Below are positions 21,485-33,478 of a stretch of DNA of 64,000 nucleotides, piece after piece. The position numbers and the translations under genes are program-made. Numbering within the stretch: position 1 is the first letter of the stretch; every line of letters begins with the position of its first letter. This DNA is from Limnoperna fortunei (taxonomy: Eukaryota > Mollusca > Bivalvia > Mytilida > Modiolidae), in the NCBI GenBank assembly GCA_944474755.1, contig OX104119.1, forward strand, positions 85,130,896 through 85,194,895, in the 5' to 3' direction. Below the pieces are notes generated by a model. It was not told where the DNA came from. It saw only the letters and a program-made list of their open reading frames with translations, and did not search any database.

Positions 21485-24245
21485 CCGTCTCTCGTGACTT
21501 GTTCTTTTACTCAGTGTAATAGAAATTATACTTTCCTTCCCCTGTAATTTTGTGTTGTCAGTGTAATAGAAATTATACTTTCCGTCCCCTGTAATTTTGT
21601 GTTGAGTCAGTGTAATAGAAATTATACTTTCCGTCCCCTGTAATTTTGTGTTGAGTCAGTGTAATAGAAATTATACTTTCCGTCCCCTGTAATTTTGTGT
21701 TGAGTCAGTGTAATAGAAATTATACTTTTCGTCCCCTGTAATTTTGTGTTGACTCAATGTAATAGAAATTATACTTTCTGTCCCCTGTAATTTTGTGTTG
21801 GCTCAGTGTAATAGAAATTAAACTTTCCGTTCCCTGTAATTTTGTGTTGACTCAATGTAATAGAAATTTAACTTTCCGTTCCCTGTAATTTTGTGTTGTC
21901 TCAGTGTAATAGAAATTATACTTTCCGTCCACTGTTATTTTGTGTTGACTCAGTGTAATAGAAATTATACTTTCTGTCCCCTGTAATTTTGTGTTGAGTC
22001 AGTGTAATAGAAATTATACTTTCCGTTCCCTGTAATTTTGTGTTGACTCAGTGTAATAGAAATTAAACTTTCAGTTCCCTGTAATTTTGTGTTGACTCAA
22101 TGTAATAGAAATTTAACTATTATCCGTCTCTCGTGACTTGTTCTTTTACTCAGTGTAATAGAAATTATACTTTCCTTCCCCTGTAATTTTGTGTTGTCAG
22201 TGTAATAGAAATTATACTTTCCTTCCCCTGTAATTTTGTGTTGTCAGTGTAATAGAAATTATACTTTCCGTCCCCTGTAATTTTGTGTTGAGTCAGTGTA
22301 ATAGAAATTATACTTTCCGTCCCCTGTAATTTTGTGTTGAGTCAGTGTAATAGAAATTATACTTTCCGTCCCCTGTAATTTTGTGTTGAGTCAGTGTAAT
22401 AGAAATTATACTTTCCGTCCCCTGTAATTTTGTGTTGAGTCAGTGTAATAGAAATTATACTTTTCGTCCCCTGTAATTTTGTGTTGACTCAATGTAATAG
22501 AAATTATACTTTCTGTCCCCTGTAATTTTGTGTTGGCTCAGTGTAATAGAAATTAAACTTTCCGTTCCCTGTAATTTTGTGTTGACTCAATGTAATAGAA
22601 ATTTAACTTTCCGTTCCCTGTAATTTTGTGTTGTCTCAGTGTAATAGAAATTATACTTTCCGTCCACTGTTATTTTGTGTTGACTCAGTGTAATAGAAAT
22701 TATACTTTCTGTCCCCTGTAATTTTGTGTTGAGTCAGTGTAATAGAAATTATACTTTCCGTTCCCTGTAATTTTGTGTTGACTCAGTGTAATAGAAATTT
22801 AACTTTCCGTTCCCTTTAATTTTGTGTTGACTCAGTGTAATAGAAATTATACTTTCCGTCCACTGTTATTTTGTGTTGACTCAGTGTAATAGAAATTATA
22901 CTTTCCGTCCACTGTAATTTTGTGTTGACTCAGTGTAATAGAAATTAAACTTTCCGTCCCCTGTAATTTTGTGTTGACTCAGTGTAATAGAAATTAAACT
23001 TTCCGTTCCCTGTAATTTTGTGTTGACTCAGTGTAATAGAAATTATTCTTTCCGTCCACTGTTATTTTGTGTTGACTCAGTGTAATAGAAATTATACTTT
23101 CTGTCCCCTGTAATTTTGTGTTGACTCAGTGTTATAGAAATTAAACTTTCCGTCCCCTGTAATTTTGTGTTGACTCAGTGTAATAGAAATTATACTTTCT
23201 GTCCCCTGTAATTTTGTGTTGACTCAGTGTAATAGAAATTATACTTTCTGTCCCCTGTAATTTTGTGTTTACTCAGTGTAATAGATATTATACTTTCCGT
23301 CCCCTGTAATTTTGTGTTGACTCAGTCATGTCAGTGTAATAGAAATTATACTTTCTGTCCCCTGTAATTTTGTGTTGACTCAGTGTAATAGAAATTAAAC
23401 TTTCCGTCCCCTGTAATTTTGTGTTGACTCAGTGTAATAGAAATTAAACTTTCCGTCCCCTGTAATTTTGTGTTGACTCAGTGTAATAGAAATTATACTT
23501 TCTGTCCCCTGTAATTTTGTGTCGACCCAGTGTAATAGAAATTAAACTTTCCGTCCCCTGTAATTTTGTGTTGTCTCAGTGTAAAAGAAATTAAACTTTC
23601 CGTTCCCTGTAATTTTGTGTTGACTCAATGTAAAAGAAATTACACTTTCCGTCCACTGTAATTTTGTGTTGACTCAGTGTAATAGAAATTAAACTTTCCG
23701 TCCCCTGTAATTTTGTGTTGACTCAGTGTAATAGAAATTATACTTTCTGTCCCCTGTAATTTTGTGTTGACTCAGTGTAATAGAAATTAAACTTTCCGTC
23801 CCCTGTAATTTTGTGTTGACTCAGTGTAATATAAATTAAACTTTCCGTCCCCTGTAATTTTGTGTTGACTCAGTGTAATAGAAATTATACTTTCTGTCCC
23901 CTGTAATTTTGTGTCGACCCAGTGTAATAGAAATTAAACTTTCCGTCCCCTGTAATTTTGTGTTGTCTCAGTGTAAAAGAAATTAAACTTTCCGTTCCCT
24001 GTAATTTTGTGTTGACTCAATGTAAAAGAAATTACACTTTCCGTCCACTGTTATTTTGTGTTGACTCAATGTAATAGAAATTAAACTTTCCGTCGCCTGT
24101 AATTTTGTGTTGACTCAGTGTAATAGAAATTAAACTTTCCGTCCCCTGTAATTTTGTGTTGACTCAGTGTAATAGAAATTAAACTTTCCGTCCCCTGTAA
24201 TTTTGTGTTGACACAGGGTAATAGAAATTAAACTTTCTGTCCCCA
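21485..24245 (+). repeat. 49-bp satellite, ~56 copies, with higher-order repeats
   Basis: The unit is GTGTAATAGAAATTATACTT, TCCGTCCCCTGTAATTTTGT, GTTGACTCA. Variants include AAATTAAACTT, CTTTCTGTCC, CCACTGTTATT and GTTGAGTCA. A non-repeat leader CCGTCTCTCGTGACTTG occurs at 21485 and again at 22124, showing that a block of about 639 bp (13 units) was duplicated whole. A GTCGACCCAG variant at 23521 and 23913 marks a second block of 392 bp (exactly 8 units). Confidence 0.95.
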
Positions 24246-24363
24246 ATCAAAAACTATTTTCTGGTCATTTTAAATTGCAACAGTACATTAAGTGTTTTAA
24301 AATATTGTTATTTTTTGTCCGCTGCACCAGCATAGGATTTCTATATTTTCTTGGTTAATATTT

Positions 24364-25074
24364 GACCTGGTACCTTACTTTAAAGGGTACTTACTATTCG
24401 ACCTGGTACCGTACTAGTTTGCCTGGTATTCTTTTTAAACTGATACCTTACTATTTTTTTAAACTGGTACCTTACTAGTTTGCCTGGTATACTTTTTAAA
24501 CTGGTACCTTACTATTTTGCCGTGTATACTATTCGGCCTGGTACTAAACTATTTTGCCTGGTATACTGTTTGGCCTGGTAACTTGCTGTTTGCCCGGTAC
24601 TTATTATTATGCTTAGTGCCTTACTATTTTGCGGTGTTGACTATTTGGCCTGGTACCTTGCTATTTTGCGGTGTTGACTATTCGGCCTGCTACCTTGCTA
24701 TTTTGCGGTGTTGACTATTCGGCCTGGTACCTTGCTATTTTGCGGTGTTGACTATTCGGCCTGGTACCTTGCTATTTTGCGGTGTTGACTATTCGGCCTG
24801 GTACCTTGCTATTTTGCGGTGTTGACTATTCGGCCTGGTACCTTGCTATTTTGCGGTGTTTCGTATTCGGCCTGGTACCTTGCTATTTTGCGGTGTTGAC
24901 TATTCGGCCTGGTACCTTGCTATTTTGCGGTGTTGACTATTCGGCCTGGTACCTTGCTATTTTGCGGTGTTGACTATTCGGCCTGGTACCTTACTTTTTT
25001 GTTGTGTTGACTATTCGGCCTGGTACCTTGCCATTTTGAGGGGTTGACTATTCGGCCTGGTACCTAGCTATTTG
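24364..25074 (+). repeat. 37-bp minisatellite with degenerate left half
   Basis: Right part (from about 24617): 12 regular copies of TTGACTATTCGGCCTGGTAC, CTTGCTATTTTGCGGTG. Left part (24364-24616): looser copies around CTGGTACCTTACTA, which look like the older material from which the regular array grew. Confidence 0.9.
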
Positions 25075-26123
25075 GGAATTTATGCTTTGATTGAAACTTT
25101 CTGCATGTTTCTATTACTATATATTGACTTGTCTGCAAGTATGCAGATCTCTTAGCTGGGTAGTTTATTTGTTACAGTAGTATGCAGAGATCTTGGATGG
25201 GTGCTTTATTTGTTAAGTAGTATGCAGAGCTCTTAGCTGGGTACTTTTTGTTTATCCGGGAACCGTCCTTGTTTAGTCTGTTTTTTTTCGTATATTATTT
25301 TCAATGGTTCATGATTGTTGCTAAAGTTTTTTTTATTCCACAGATCAAACGTAAATTCCGACATTATAATTCTAACATTAACTAATTTATCCGTGTTAAC
25401 GCAGTCTTTGGAGTAGGAGAATCAGAGACTTTATAATATTTATCAAATTTTACAAAACAAGCGTTAGTAATTATGCACGAGACTTGCACGTGTGATCAGA
25501 ACCCGCGTTTATTAACTGAAGAGATTAGAAACGCCTTCAACGTAAGATCCATCAAAGACTTTTCAAAATCTAGCTGAAGACCAATTAACACGCTACCTTT
25601 GAATAAATAATAACACATGATTTACAAATAAATCTCGTTATTCAGAGAGAGGAGAAAATCAAATATGTACTTCATTTTGATAGTTATAGATTTACACCTC
25701 GGGCTTATTTACGATGTTCATTATTTTACTAACACCAGAAGAATATGCTAAAATGACTTTATGTTTTTGTTATTTCAAAGTGATAGAAAAGTGTTAAGTT
25801 TTTATTAACGTAGCGGTACTTAATTAAACACCTGCTGTCATTTATTTTCCGCTTTTATTTGTTTTATAAAATACATTTCCTGAACTTTATACTTCAGAAT
25901 TTATTAGGTTGTTTTCCTTTACAACGCACGTACATAAGCATGTGCATGCATGTAATTCTTAAAAGTTAATTTTAACAGATTTTTTTCTACATTTTGACCA
26001 AACTTATTATCAATTACATTTCCGGAACTTTATTCTTGGATGCTAATTAGGTCGTTTCTTTATAACGTAATTGCGTGGATTCTTACAAGTATATACGAAG
26101 TCAAACATTTTTCATGAATTTTT
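25075..26123. other. intergenic, no gene seen
   Basis: AT-rich. A short triple repeat at 25135-25250 (GTATGCAGAG(A/C)TCTT with GCTGGGTA, about 60 bp apart) is the only structure noticed. Confidence 0.4.
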
Positions 26124-27590
26124 ATCACACCCGTGTATGCCCTGTTATGTTCCTTAAAATCGTAATAATATATAGTCCCTGACGAATTACATTGTAATAA
26201 TATATAGTCCCTGACGAATCACACCCGTGTATGCCCTGTTATGATCCTTAAAATCGTTATAATATATAGTCCCTGACGAATCACATTGTAATAATATATA
26301 GTCCCTGACGAATTACATTGTAATAATATATAGTCCCTGACGAATTACATTGTAATAATATATAGTCCCTGACGAATTACATTGTAATAATATATAGTCC
26401 CTGACGAATTACATTGTAATAATATATAGTCCCTGACGAATCACACCCGTGTATGCCCTGTTATGATCCTTAAAATCGTTATAATATATAGTCCCTGACG
26501 AATCACATTGTAATAATATATAGTCCCTGACGAATTACATTGTAATAATATATAGTCCCTGACGAATTACATTGTAATAATATATAGTCCCTGACGAATA
26601 ACATTGTAATAATATATAGTCCCTGACGAATCACACCCGTGTATGCCCTGTTATGTTCCTTAAAATCGTAATAATATATAGTCCCTGACGAATAACATTG
26701 TAATAATAAATAGTCCCTGACGAATAACATTGTAATAATATATAGTCCCTGACGAATAACATTGTAATAATATATAGTCCCTGACGAATCACACCCGTGT
26801 ATGCCCTGTTATGTTCCTTAAAATCGTAATAATATATAGTCCCTGACGAATAACATTGTAATAATATATAGTCCCTGACGAATAACATTGTAATTATATA
26901 TAGTCCCTGACGAATAACATTGTAATAATATATAGTCCCTGACGAATTACATTGTAATAATATATAGTCCCTGACGAATAACATTGTAATAATATATAGT
27001 CCCTGACGAATTACATTGTAATAATATATAGTCCATGACGAATTACACCCGTGTATGCCCTGTTATGTTCCTTAAAATCGTAATAATATATAGTCCCTGA
27101 CTAATTACATTGTAATAATATATAGTCCCTGACGAATTACATTGTAATAATATATAGTACCTGACGAATCACACCTGTGTATGCTCTGTTATGTTCCTTA
27201 AAATCGTAATAATATATAGTCCCTGACTAATTACATTGTAATAATATATAGTCCCTGACGAATTACATTGTAATAATATATAGTCCCTGACGAATTACAC
27301 CCGTGTATGCCCTGTTATGGTCCTTAAAATCGTAATAATATATAGTCCCTGACGAATTACATTGTAATAATATATAGTCCCTGACGAATTACATTGTAAT
27401 AATATATAGTCCCTGACGAATTACATTGTAATAATATATAGTCCCTGACGAATTACATTGTAATAATATATAGTCCATGACGAATTACACCCGTGTATGC
27501 CCTGTTGTGTTCCTTAAAATCGTAATAAACTATAGTCCCCGACGAATTACATTGTAATAATATATAATCCCTGACGAATTACATTTTATA
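26124..27590 (+). repeat. two-tile array of 32-bp and 62-bp units
   Basis: The short tile (32 bp) is TAATAATATATAGTCCCTGA, CGAATTACATTG. The long tile (62 bp) shares the first 25 or so bases, then continues CACCCGTGTATGCCCTGTTA, TGTTCCTTAAAATCG. Long-tile marks (CACC(C/T)GTG) begin at 26128, 26222, 26444, 26634, 26792, 27046, 27172, 27298 and 27488. Every spacing equals 62 + 32n, with n = 1, 5, 4, 3, 6, 2, 2, 4. Confidence 0.95.
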
Positions 27591-29190
27591 ACATTTGTAT
27601 TTTGATATTTTTTTATATTTAATTCGATTTTGGTATCAAAATATTGCTTATCAGTATTTCGACGAATTTACTCAATTTCTTGAGGGTTTTTATCAGAGGT
27701 CAATCTCTTAAGATTTTTCCGCAGATTTCCTCAGTCTCTCGAGGTTTTTTCGCGGATTTCCACAGTCTCTTGAGGTTTCTATATATTTATATGATTAGTA
27801 TTTCAGCGGATTTCTTCAATTTAATAAGAGCCCTACCACTAAGTGGCGGACGCCCAATAGTGATCAGTCTGTCTATCCATCCGAAACTAATGGTGTGACC
27901 GTATCCGGGCTATAACTTTTTTATCTTTTGAGGTAGGCTTTTGATATTTTGTATGTTGGTAGATATGTCAAGGCAAAGTGTCTCATACCACATGGCTGAT
28001 TACCTTTGAATTTTGACCTCGTGGTCAGCGGGACCCACAGAGAGATAACATCTCACTGTTGTATAACTGTCGATGAGACCTTATCGCCATGACGCCTTTG
28101 TTTTAATAATTTAAATAAAATTTTGAGATTTGTTTTATTATTCCTCATTAAAGCTTCAAAATTATAAACTACTGACATACAAAAGTAAGGAAGACAGCGC
28201 TGTAAATATTTGGATTTTAGTCTTCCTTATTTTGTATATCACTATTTTATATAATTTTGTTGCCTGCTTAAAAATCAAACATGTTCGCGCGTCTAAAGAT
28301 CGCTTTATAATGTTGCAAATATACATGTCAGAATTTCTTTGGATGGATTTAGAACATCCTCACAAGTCGGGGTTTGTTAACATTATTATTTACCGAACAA
28401 ACGATTCAAGTTATTGAACTAATTTAACTAAATTTTAACTTATTAGTAAAAGCCATACCCGTTTCAATTTTCTAAAAGATAAAGAGAATGTTTTGCTCAA
28501 GTAAGCGATATTCGTTTGATCACAAACATATTAACCAGTCACCAATTAAGCAGTGCAAATGAGACAAACAATTATTATTATTAAGTAATTAAAAATCTGG
28601 GGTTTTTTTAGTAAAATACGGGGTAATTTTTTAAGGTTCTTCTGTATATGTACGAGACTATACGGTGTGAACATTTAAGGTATCCGACCCATAATTGAAG
28701 TCACCGTTTAATTTTATTTTTCGACCAAGAAATATAGCTTAATTAAATCAATATATCGCTAATTAATGATACAATTTAAATATCTTGTTTTACTATAAGT
28801 CAATGTAAACATTTTTTTATAAAAAAAGTTAGTTACTCAAATAGTATTTCCGATGTTTGCCGAAAATTACCGAGGTCTGCTCCATTGAAAAACAATGGAC
28901 ATCCGGGACACCAAATTTGATCACGTGGTCAATTATGGTCCGGATACCTTAAAAAAAATGCATTTAAAAACACATTCGGGAGAGATTTTGAAAATTTTAC
29001 AAGGGGGATTTTTATCCGCCTTGTAAATTTAACGAGGGGGATTTTGTCCGCCTATGCTAAATTACATGGAAGGGATTTTGTCCGGGGGGGGGGGGGGGAA
29101 TTTGTCCTACACTCAAGAAATTCCTGCCGATATAAACTGATAAATTGAGCACTAAAAAACGTGAGATAAAATGGGAGCACAGAACTTACC
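27591..29190. other. intergenic with dispersed-repeat fragment
   Basis: Contains a tract of TCTCGAGG/TCTTGAGG repeats (27675-27780), a dispersed repeat around 27825-28060 (CCGTATCCGGGCTATAACTT, TTTGACCTCGTGGTCAGCGG) and GGGGGATTTTGTCCG motifs with poly-G at 29000-29100. No coding region is supported. Confidence 0.4.
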
Positions 29191-29194
29191 ACTT

Positions 29195-29275
29195 TAACCA
29201 CTGGCTAGAGAAGCTTCCAATGGGTCAGTTATCTTTAACCACTGGCTAGAGAAGCTTCCAATGGGTCAGTTATAA
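29195..29275 (+). repeat. 43-bp tandem duplication
   Basis: Two copies of CTTTAACCACTGGCTAGAGA, AGCTTCCAATGGGTCAGTTA, nearly identical. Confidence 0.85.
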
Positions 29276-29489
29276 ATTTTCAGTGACTTGTAATATTTTT
29301 TGCCGCCTATATTTAATATATACAGAATGATATAATTATGAGCACATTTATTGTACATACATTCCTTTCGCAGTTTTTGTCGACTTGCTGCGGTCGTATC
29401 AAGCGATCCTTAATCAGAACTCCAAATAACTTATAACTGCATGTTATATCTGGGATTGTTAATTGAAATCCTTATAATATAAGAGAGAA

Positions 29490-29620
29490 GGGCCGGTGGC
29501 CGAGTATTTAAGGTAGTTCATCTACTATTGATCACGTGGTCTGTCAACACTGAGATTGTGGGTTCGAGCCTCACTGCGGGCAGGGTGTGTTCGACTTGAC
29601 CAGTTTCCTTACCAGTTTTA
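29490..29620 (+). mobile_element. tRNA-derived SINE, 5' portion
   Basis: The head has a polymerase III box A (TGGCCGAGTATTTAAGG) and box B (GGTTCGAGCCT), with TCACTGCGGGCAGGGTG after it. The long spacing and variable region resemble a Leu/Ser-type tRNA ancestor. The body continues TTCGACTTGACCAGTTTCC and then fades. It is not a functional tRNA gene: no matching acceptor stem or 3' end is seen. Confidence 0.75.
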
Positions 29621-29786
29621 GTTTAAACATATTTTATTTGCAAAAAAATCAGCAAAATGGAAAAGACACAAGTTAAACAAACTTATGAAGTCTTCTCCGA
29701 CAATAGCAAATATTTTATAATAATATATGTTGAGCATGCTAAAAAAAGTATCAGTATACATTTTTAAAAGATAGGAATTAAGTAAC

Positions 29787-29857
29787 GAAAGCATAAACAT
29801 ATTGTAAACATAAACATATTGTAAACATATTGTAAACATGTTTATGTTTATGCTTTC
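29787..29857. repeat. inverted repeat with internal ATTGTAAACAT repeats
   Basis: Perfect 14-bp arms GAAAGCATAAACAT (29787-29800) and ATGTTTATGCTTTC (29844-29857) around three copies of ATTGTAAACAT. It can form a cruciform or hairpin. Confidence 0.75.
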
Positions 29858-32800
29858 CTACAGTTGATCACTAATCATCATAGTTAATTAAAGTTGTCAG
29901 ATTTCTTTCTTGCATTACCTGAATTATCACTGGGCGTTAAATGTCAATAAATACAAAAATAACCAATGAACTAATCTATCATGTTTGAAAGATGGCCACA
30001 AGTGTATTATTTATTTGTTTTAGATATATCAGATCTGAGACCTATTTTTTAAAGACATATTACTATAGTATAACAGAATTACAATACTTTTAATTAGTGG
30101 TGAGACCAATGACGGACAGAATAGCATACTTACTTAAACACATTCATAACCAGTGTCGTCAATGTAAACAAAATCAAATGATGCAACTGCATGGTTGATC
30201 CAGAGAGTAGGAAAGGATAAACGTTGGTTTGGGGGGGGGGGGAGTTTTTTACGTCCTACACCGACAACTTATTGCCCTTGTTTGACGGTCCTTACGGACA
30301 TGGATTTTTGGGGGGTTTAATAATGTGGTTATTTTAGAATTATTTAATAATTTGAGTTTTGAAAAAAAAAATTCATCATTTAATATAGTTCACTTTTAAG
30401 GTAAAGGTGGTAGGTGTCCTTACCGGTAGTTATTGTACCTTGTACGGAGCCTAATTTTTTGTTTGATAATTTCTATCGTTCATTTTCCTTTCTATTGTTG
30501 TTATTTTTCAATTACTTAATTTTTTTAATGTAATTTTCTGCTTTTATTTTATTTTATTTTATTTTTGTTTTTATTTTTTTATATTTACCACGATGTGACG
30601 AAAAATCTTGAACTTTATACAAACTAAACAGACTATAATATTATAGTTTGTGAATTTAAACTGTAATAAAAACGAAAGTAAATAAATCGACTCGAATGCA
30701 GGAAATAGGTGTGACCGCATGCTTGCTGAACGACAGCCACATCCTGCGTTTGTTTGTCTGAAGTTGTCATAATCCGACCAACCCCCGGAGAAGACCCGTC
30801 AATAAAGGTGGGCAAGCCAGTCATAAAATATCTTTATTAATTAGTATAAGAAATTGATAGAGAGTCGCTAATGATATCGTATAGACTCACTTTGATATTA
30901 ATTTTATGATTTTTTTAATCAAAGAAATATATTTCAGTGGATGTCTTCCAGATATGAAAAGTGAAAGTTTTATAGGTCTACATCCTATGTAATTACTAGA
31001 AATAAAGTGGGTGTGTTTAAATATGTAAAACAATATCCAGGTTTTATACATCCAATATTAAGAATCCAAATATTAAAGCTAAGCCTTAGATTTATTGTAA
31101 ACAGGATGACCTGCAGCATCACATCTATGTATTGTAGGTGGTCAATAATGGAATGACTTTACCCGGTCCATTATGACTTTACGGCCATTACGGAATTTGT
31201 CAATTTATTATTAATTCACGACGGTAGATGAAATGTTGAAAAAAAATTCTCTACTTCATATTTCCAACGTTATAATATCCCTACAGTTTTTATTTTTATT
31301 TTATTTTTCAATAAATTGTGTACTTTATTTTTAATGCGTGTTATAAAAATTCATTTAAAATACCAAAATAATGACACGAGGTAAAAAAATAACACGAGGT
31401 AAATGTTTGTTTCGCTTCAGAACTTTATGTTCTTCTTTTAACTGGCTAATACTATATTAAGAAAAGTTTCATAATGTACTGGAAATAATATACCCCGGGG
31501 CCATTACAGTCACCCCAGAGCTCAAGTATTAAAACCTTGGATTTATAATCAGTCCACTGTGTTAAAATTTTACTTTTATATTTATAAATACACTCTGCAA
31601 ATTTAAAACCTCATCGACGGTCAAAGTGGGTAAAAAATGTGTACAACAGGTCTTTGTTTTTATGTATTGTGTATATACAGGGTAAACCATATCCTATTCG
31701 TTGTTAATATTCGCAAGTTTGTTTTTTTTTATAATTAATGTGACTTATTTGATCCATTCAGTGTAAAAAATTACGATTTCTGTTCCTTGCAAGTTTTATT
31801 TTAATTATATTTTTTAACCCAGTGACTGACATTTATAACATACATCTATAACAAAGAAAAGTTGGTGTAAAGCAATTCATACCGTAATGGAATATAAAAT
31901 ATATTGCCTGGCAGTTTAAATTAAATATTTCCTTAGCGCATTGACAGCAACTACCAGGGGTTTATTTGACATTTTAGATTTTAATAAAGTCACTAATTGT
32001 TTTTCATCATCAGAAAACTCTTAAAACAAACATAAATTTTATGAAAGTCCTTCATAAATAATTGACCGCTGAGATGTCCACGGGGTCAACACTTAATTAC
32101 TGTCAGATCTCCGACGTCACGGAGAATCATACCGCCCCGTGACCGATGACACGTTTAGTGTGAAATTGAAATGTCAGTTCAGATTAACTATGAAATGTTT
32201 CCGGATTAACACATACATAACGATATAATGGAATAGGAGAAAGTTATTAGAATGGAATTAATATCTGTGTAATTAACACCTTCTTGATTACAAATTAAAT
32301 ACTCTAAATAATATTTAGATTGTGGTATTAAGTACATAGTATTAAAGGGTCCGACTTAATTATTACAAATATTCGATGATTATTATTACAATAAAAAGAG
32401 TAATCTGATTGTTTTCATAACAAAAAAATAATTGAATGAAAAGGCTGAACACAATATTAATATTACATTAAAAAGAACAATCTGACTGATTTCATAACAA
32501 AATAATAATTGAATGACAAGGCTGAAGAAAGTTTAAACAAACTGTGATCCTACATTTTACAACAATTCAATAAAAAGCAAATCGTTACAAATTTTAGTTG
32601 TTAAGTTTTGAAAAGAATTAAAATGCCGTATCATCGGATGTAACATTTATTACACACAAAATATTATCAACGGAAATACTTTGGACTGTAATTCATTTGA
32701 AAACCCCAGACTAGTAATGATTTAATTAACAAAAGTTCATAAAACCCAGTTTAACTTAATTAAGAATCCCTATCAATTTAAAACTCGGCGAATTTATGAG

Positions 32801-33250
32801 GTATTAAAATTACAGAGCTCCTAATAATTTTGACATGGAGGCCCACTGCTTGTTGAGATAAACCATGATTTTCAATTCTGTCGTAATAAATTCTGTTTCC
32901 TCTCTTTTAACCTTATGTCAAGTGTGATAGCTATCAGATGATATCAGTTAAAAGAGGGAATCGCAGTAAAATACAAAATAATTAATTTCAGAAAAATGTA
33001 TTTATTAAATATAAATAGAAGTAGGAAACGAATAAAGTATCTTTAAATATTTTTAATTGAATTATATGTATTATAATAACAAAAGACATAAATATTAGAA
33101 GAAAGAAATCACCAGGGGAATATAGTTCTTAATAATACAATATTGAAGGCATATTATCAAAAGAAGAAAAATTACAAACACTCTATGAGATTAAAGTACA
33201 GGACCGGATTAATTGCAAAATTTATTGCCCTAAAAAAAAATCACTTGAAT
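29858..33250. other. AT-rich intergenic, no gene seen
   Basis: No coding exon, RNA gene or large repeat was recognised. Poly-G runs lie at about 30231-30241. A moderately GC-rich patch near 32085-32155 (CCGACGTCACGG, CCGCCCCGTGACC) could be regulatory, but nothing shows this directly. Confidence 0.35.
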
Positions 33251-33254
33251 GCAA

Positions 33255-33478
33255 TGGATAGGGACCCTAACAACGTTCACTTGTGTCTGGGTCAGATTTA
33301 TAGCTAGGGACCCTGACAAAGTTTACTTGTGAAGGGCAGATTTATAGCTAGGTACCCTGACAACGTTTACTTGTGAAGGGCAGATTTATAGCTAGGGACC
33401 CTGACAAAGTTTACTTGTGAAGGGCAGATTTATAGCTAGGGACCCTGACAAAGTTTACTTATGAAGGGCAGATTTCCA
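33255..33478 (+). repeat. 44-bp minisatellite
   Basis: Five copies of TTATAGCTAGGGACCCTGAC, AAAGTTTACTTGTGAAGGGC, AGAT; the TAGCTAG motif falls at 33301, 33345, 33389 and 33433, an exact 44-bp step. Confidence 0.9.

Noticed and set aside
26124..27590. CRISPR-like array of repeats and spacers
   Set aside because: The 'spacers' are the same 30-bp insert or further repeat units, not unique sequences, and the genome is eukaryotic.
29490..29580. tRNA gene
   Set aside because: Boxes A and B are present, but the acceptor stem does not close and the sequence continues into a SINE body.
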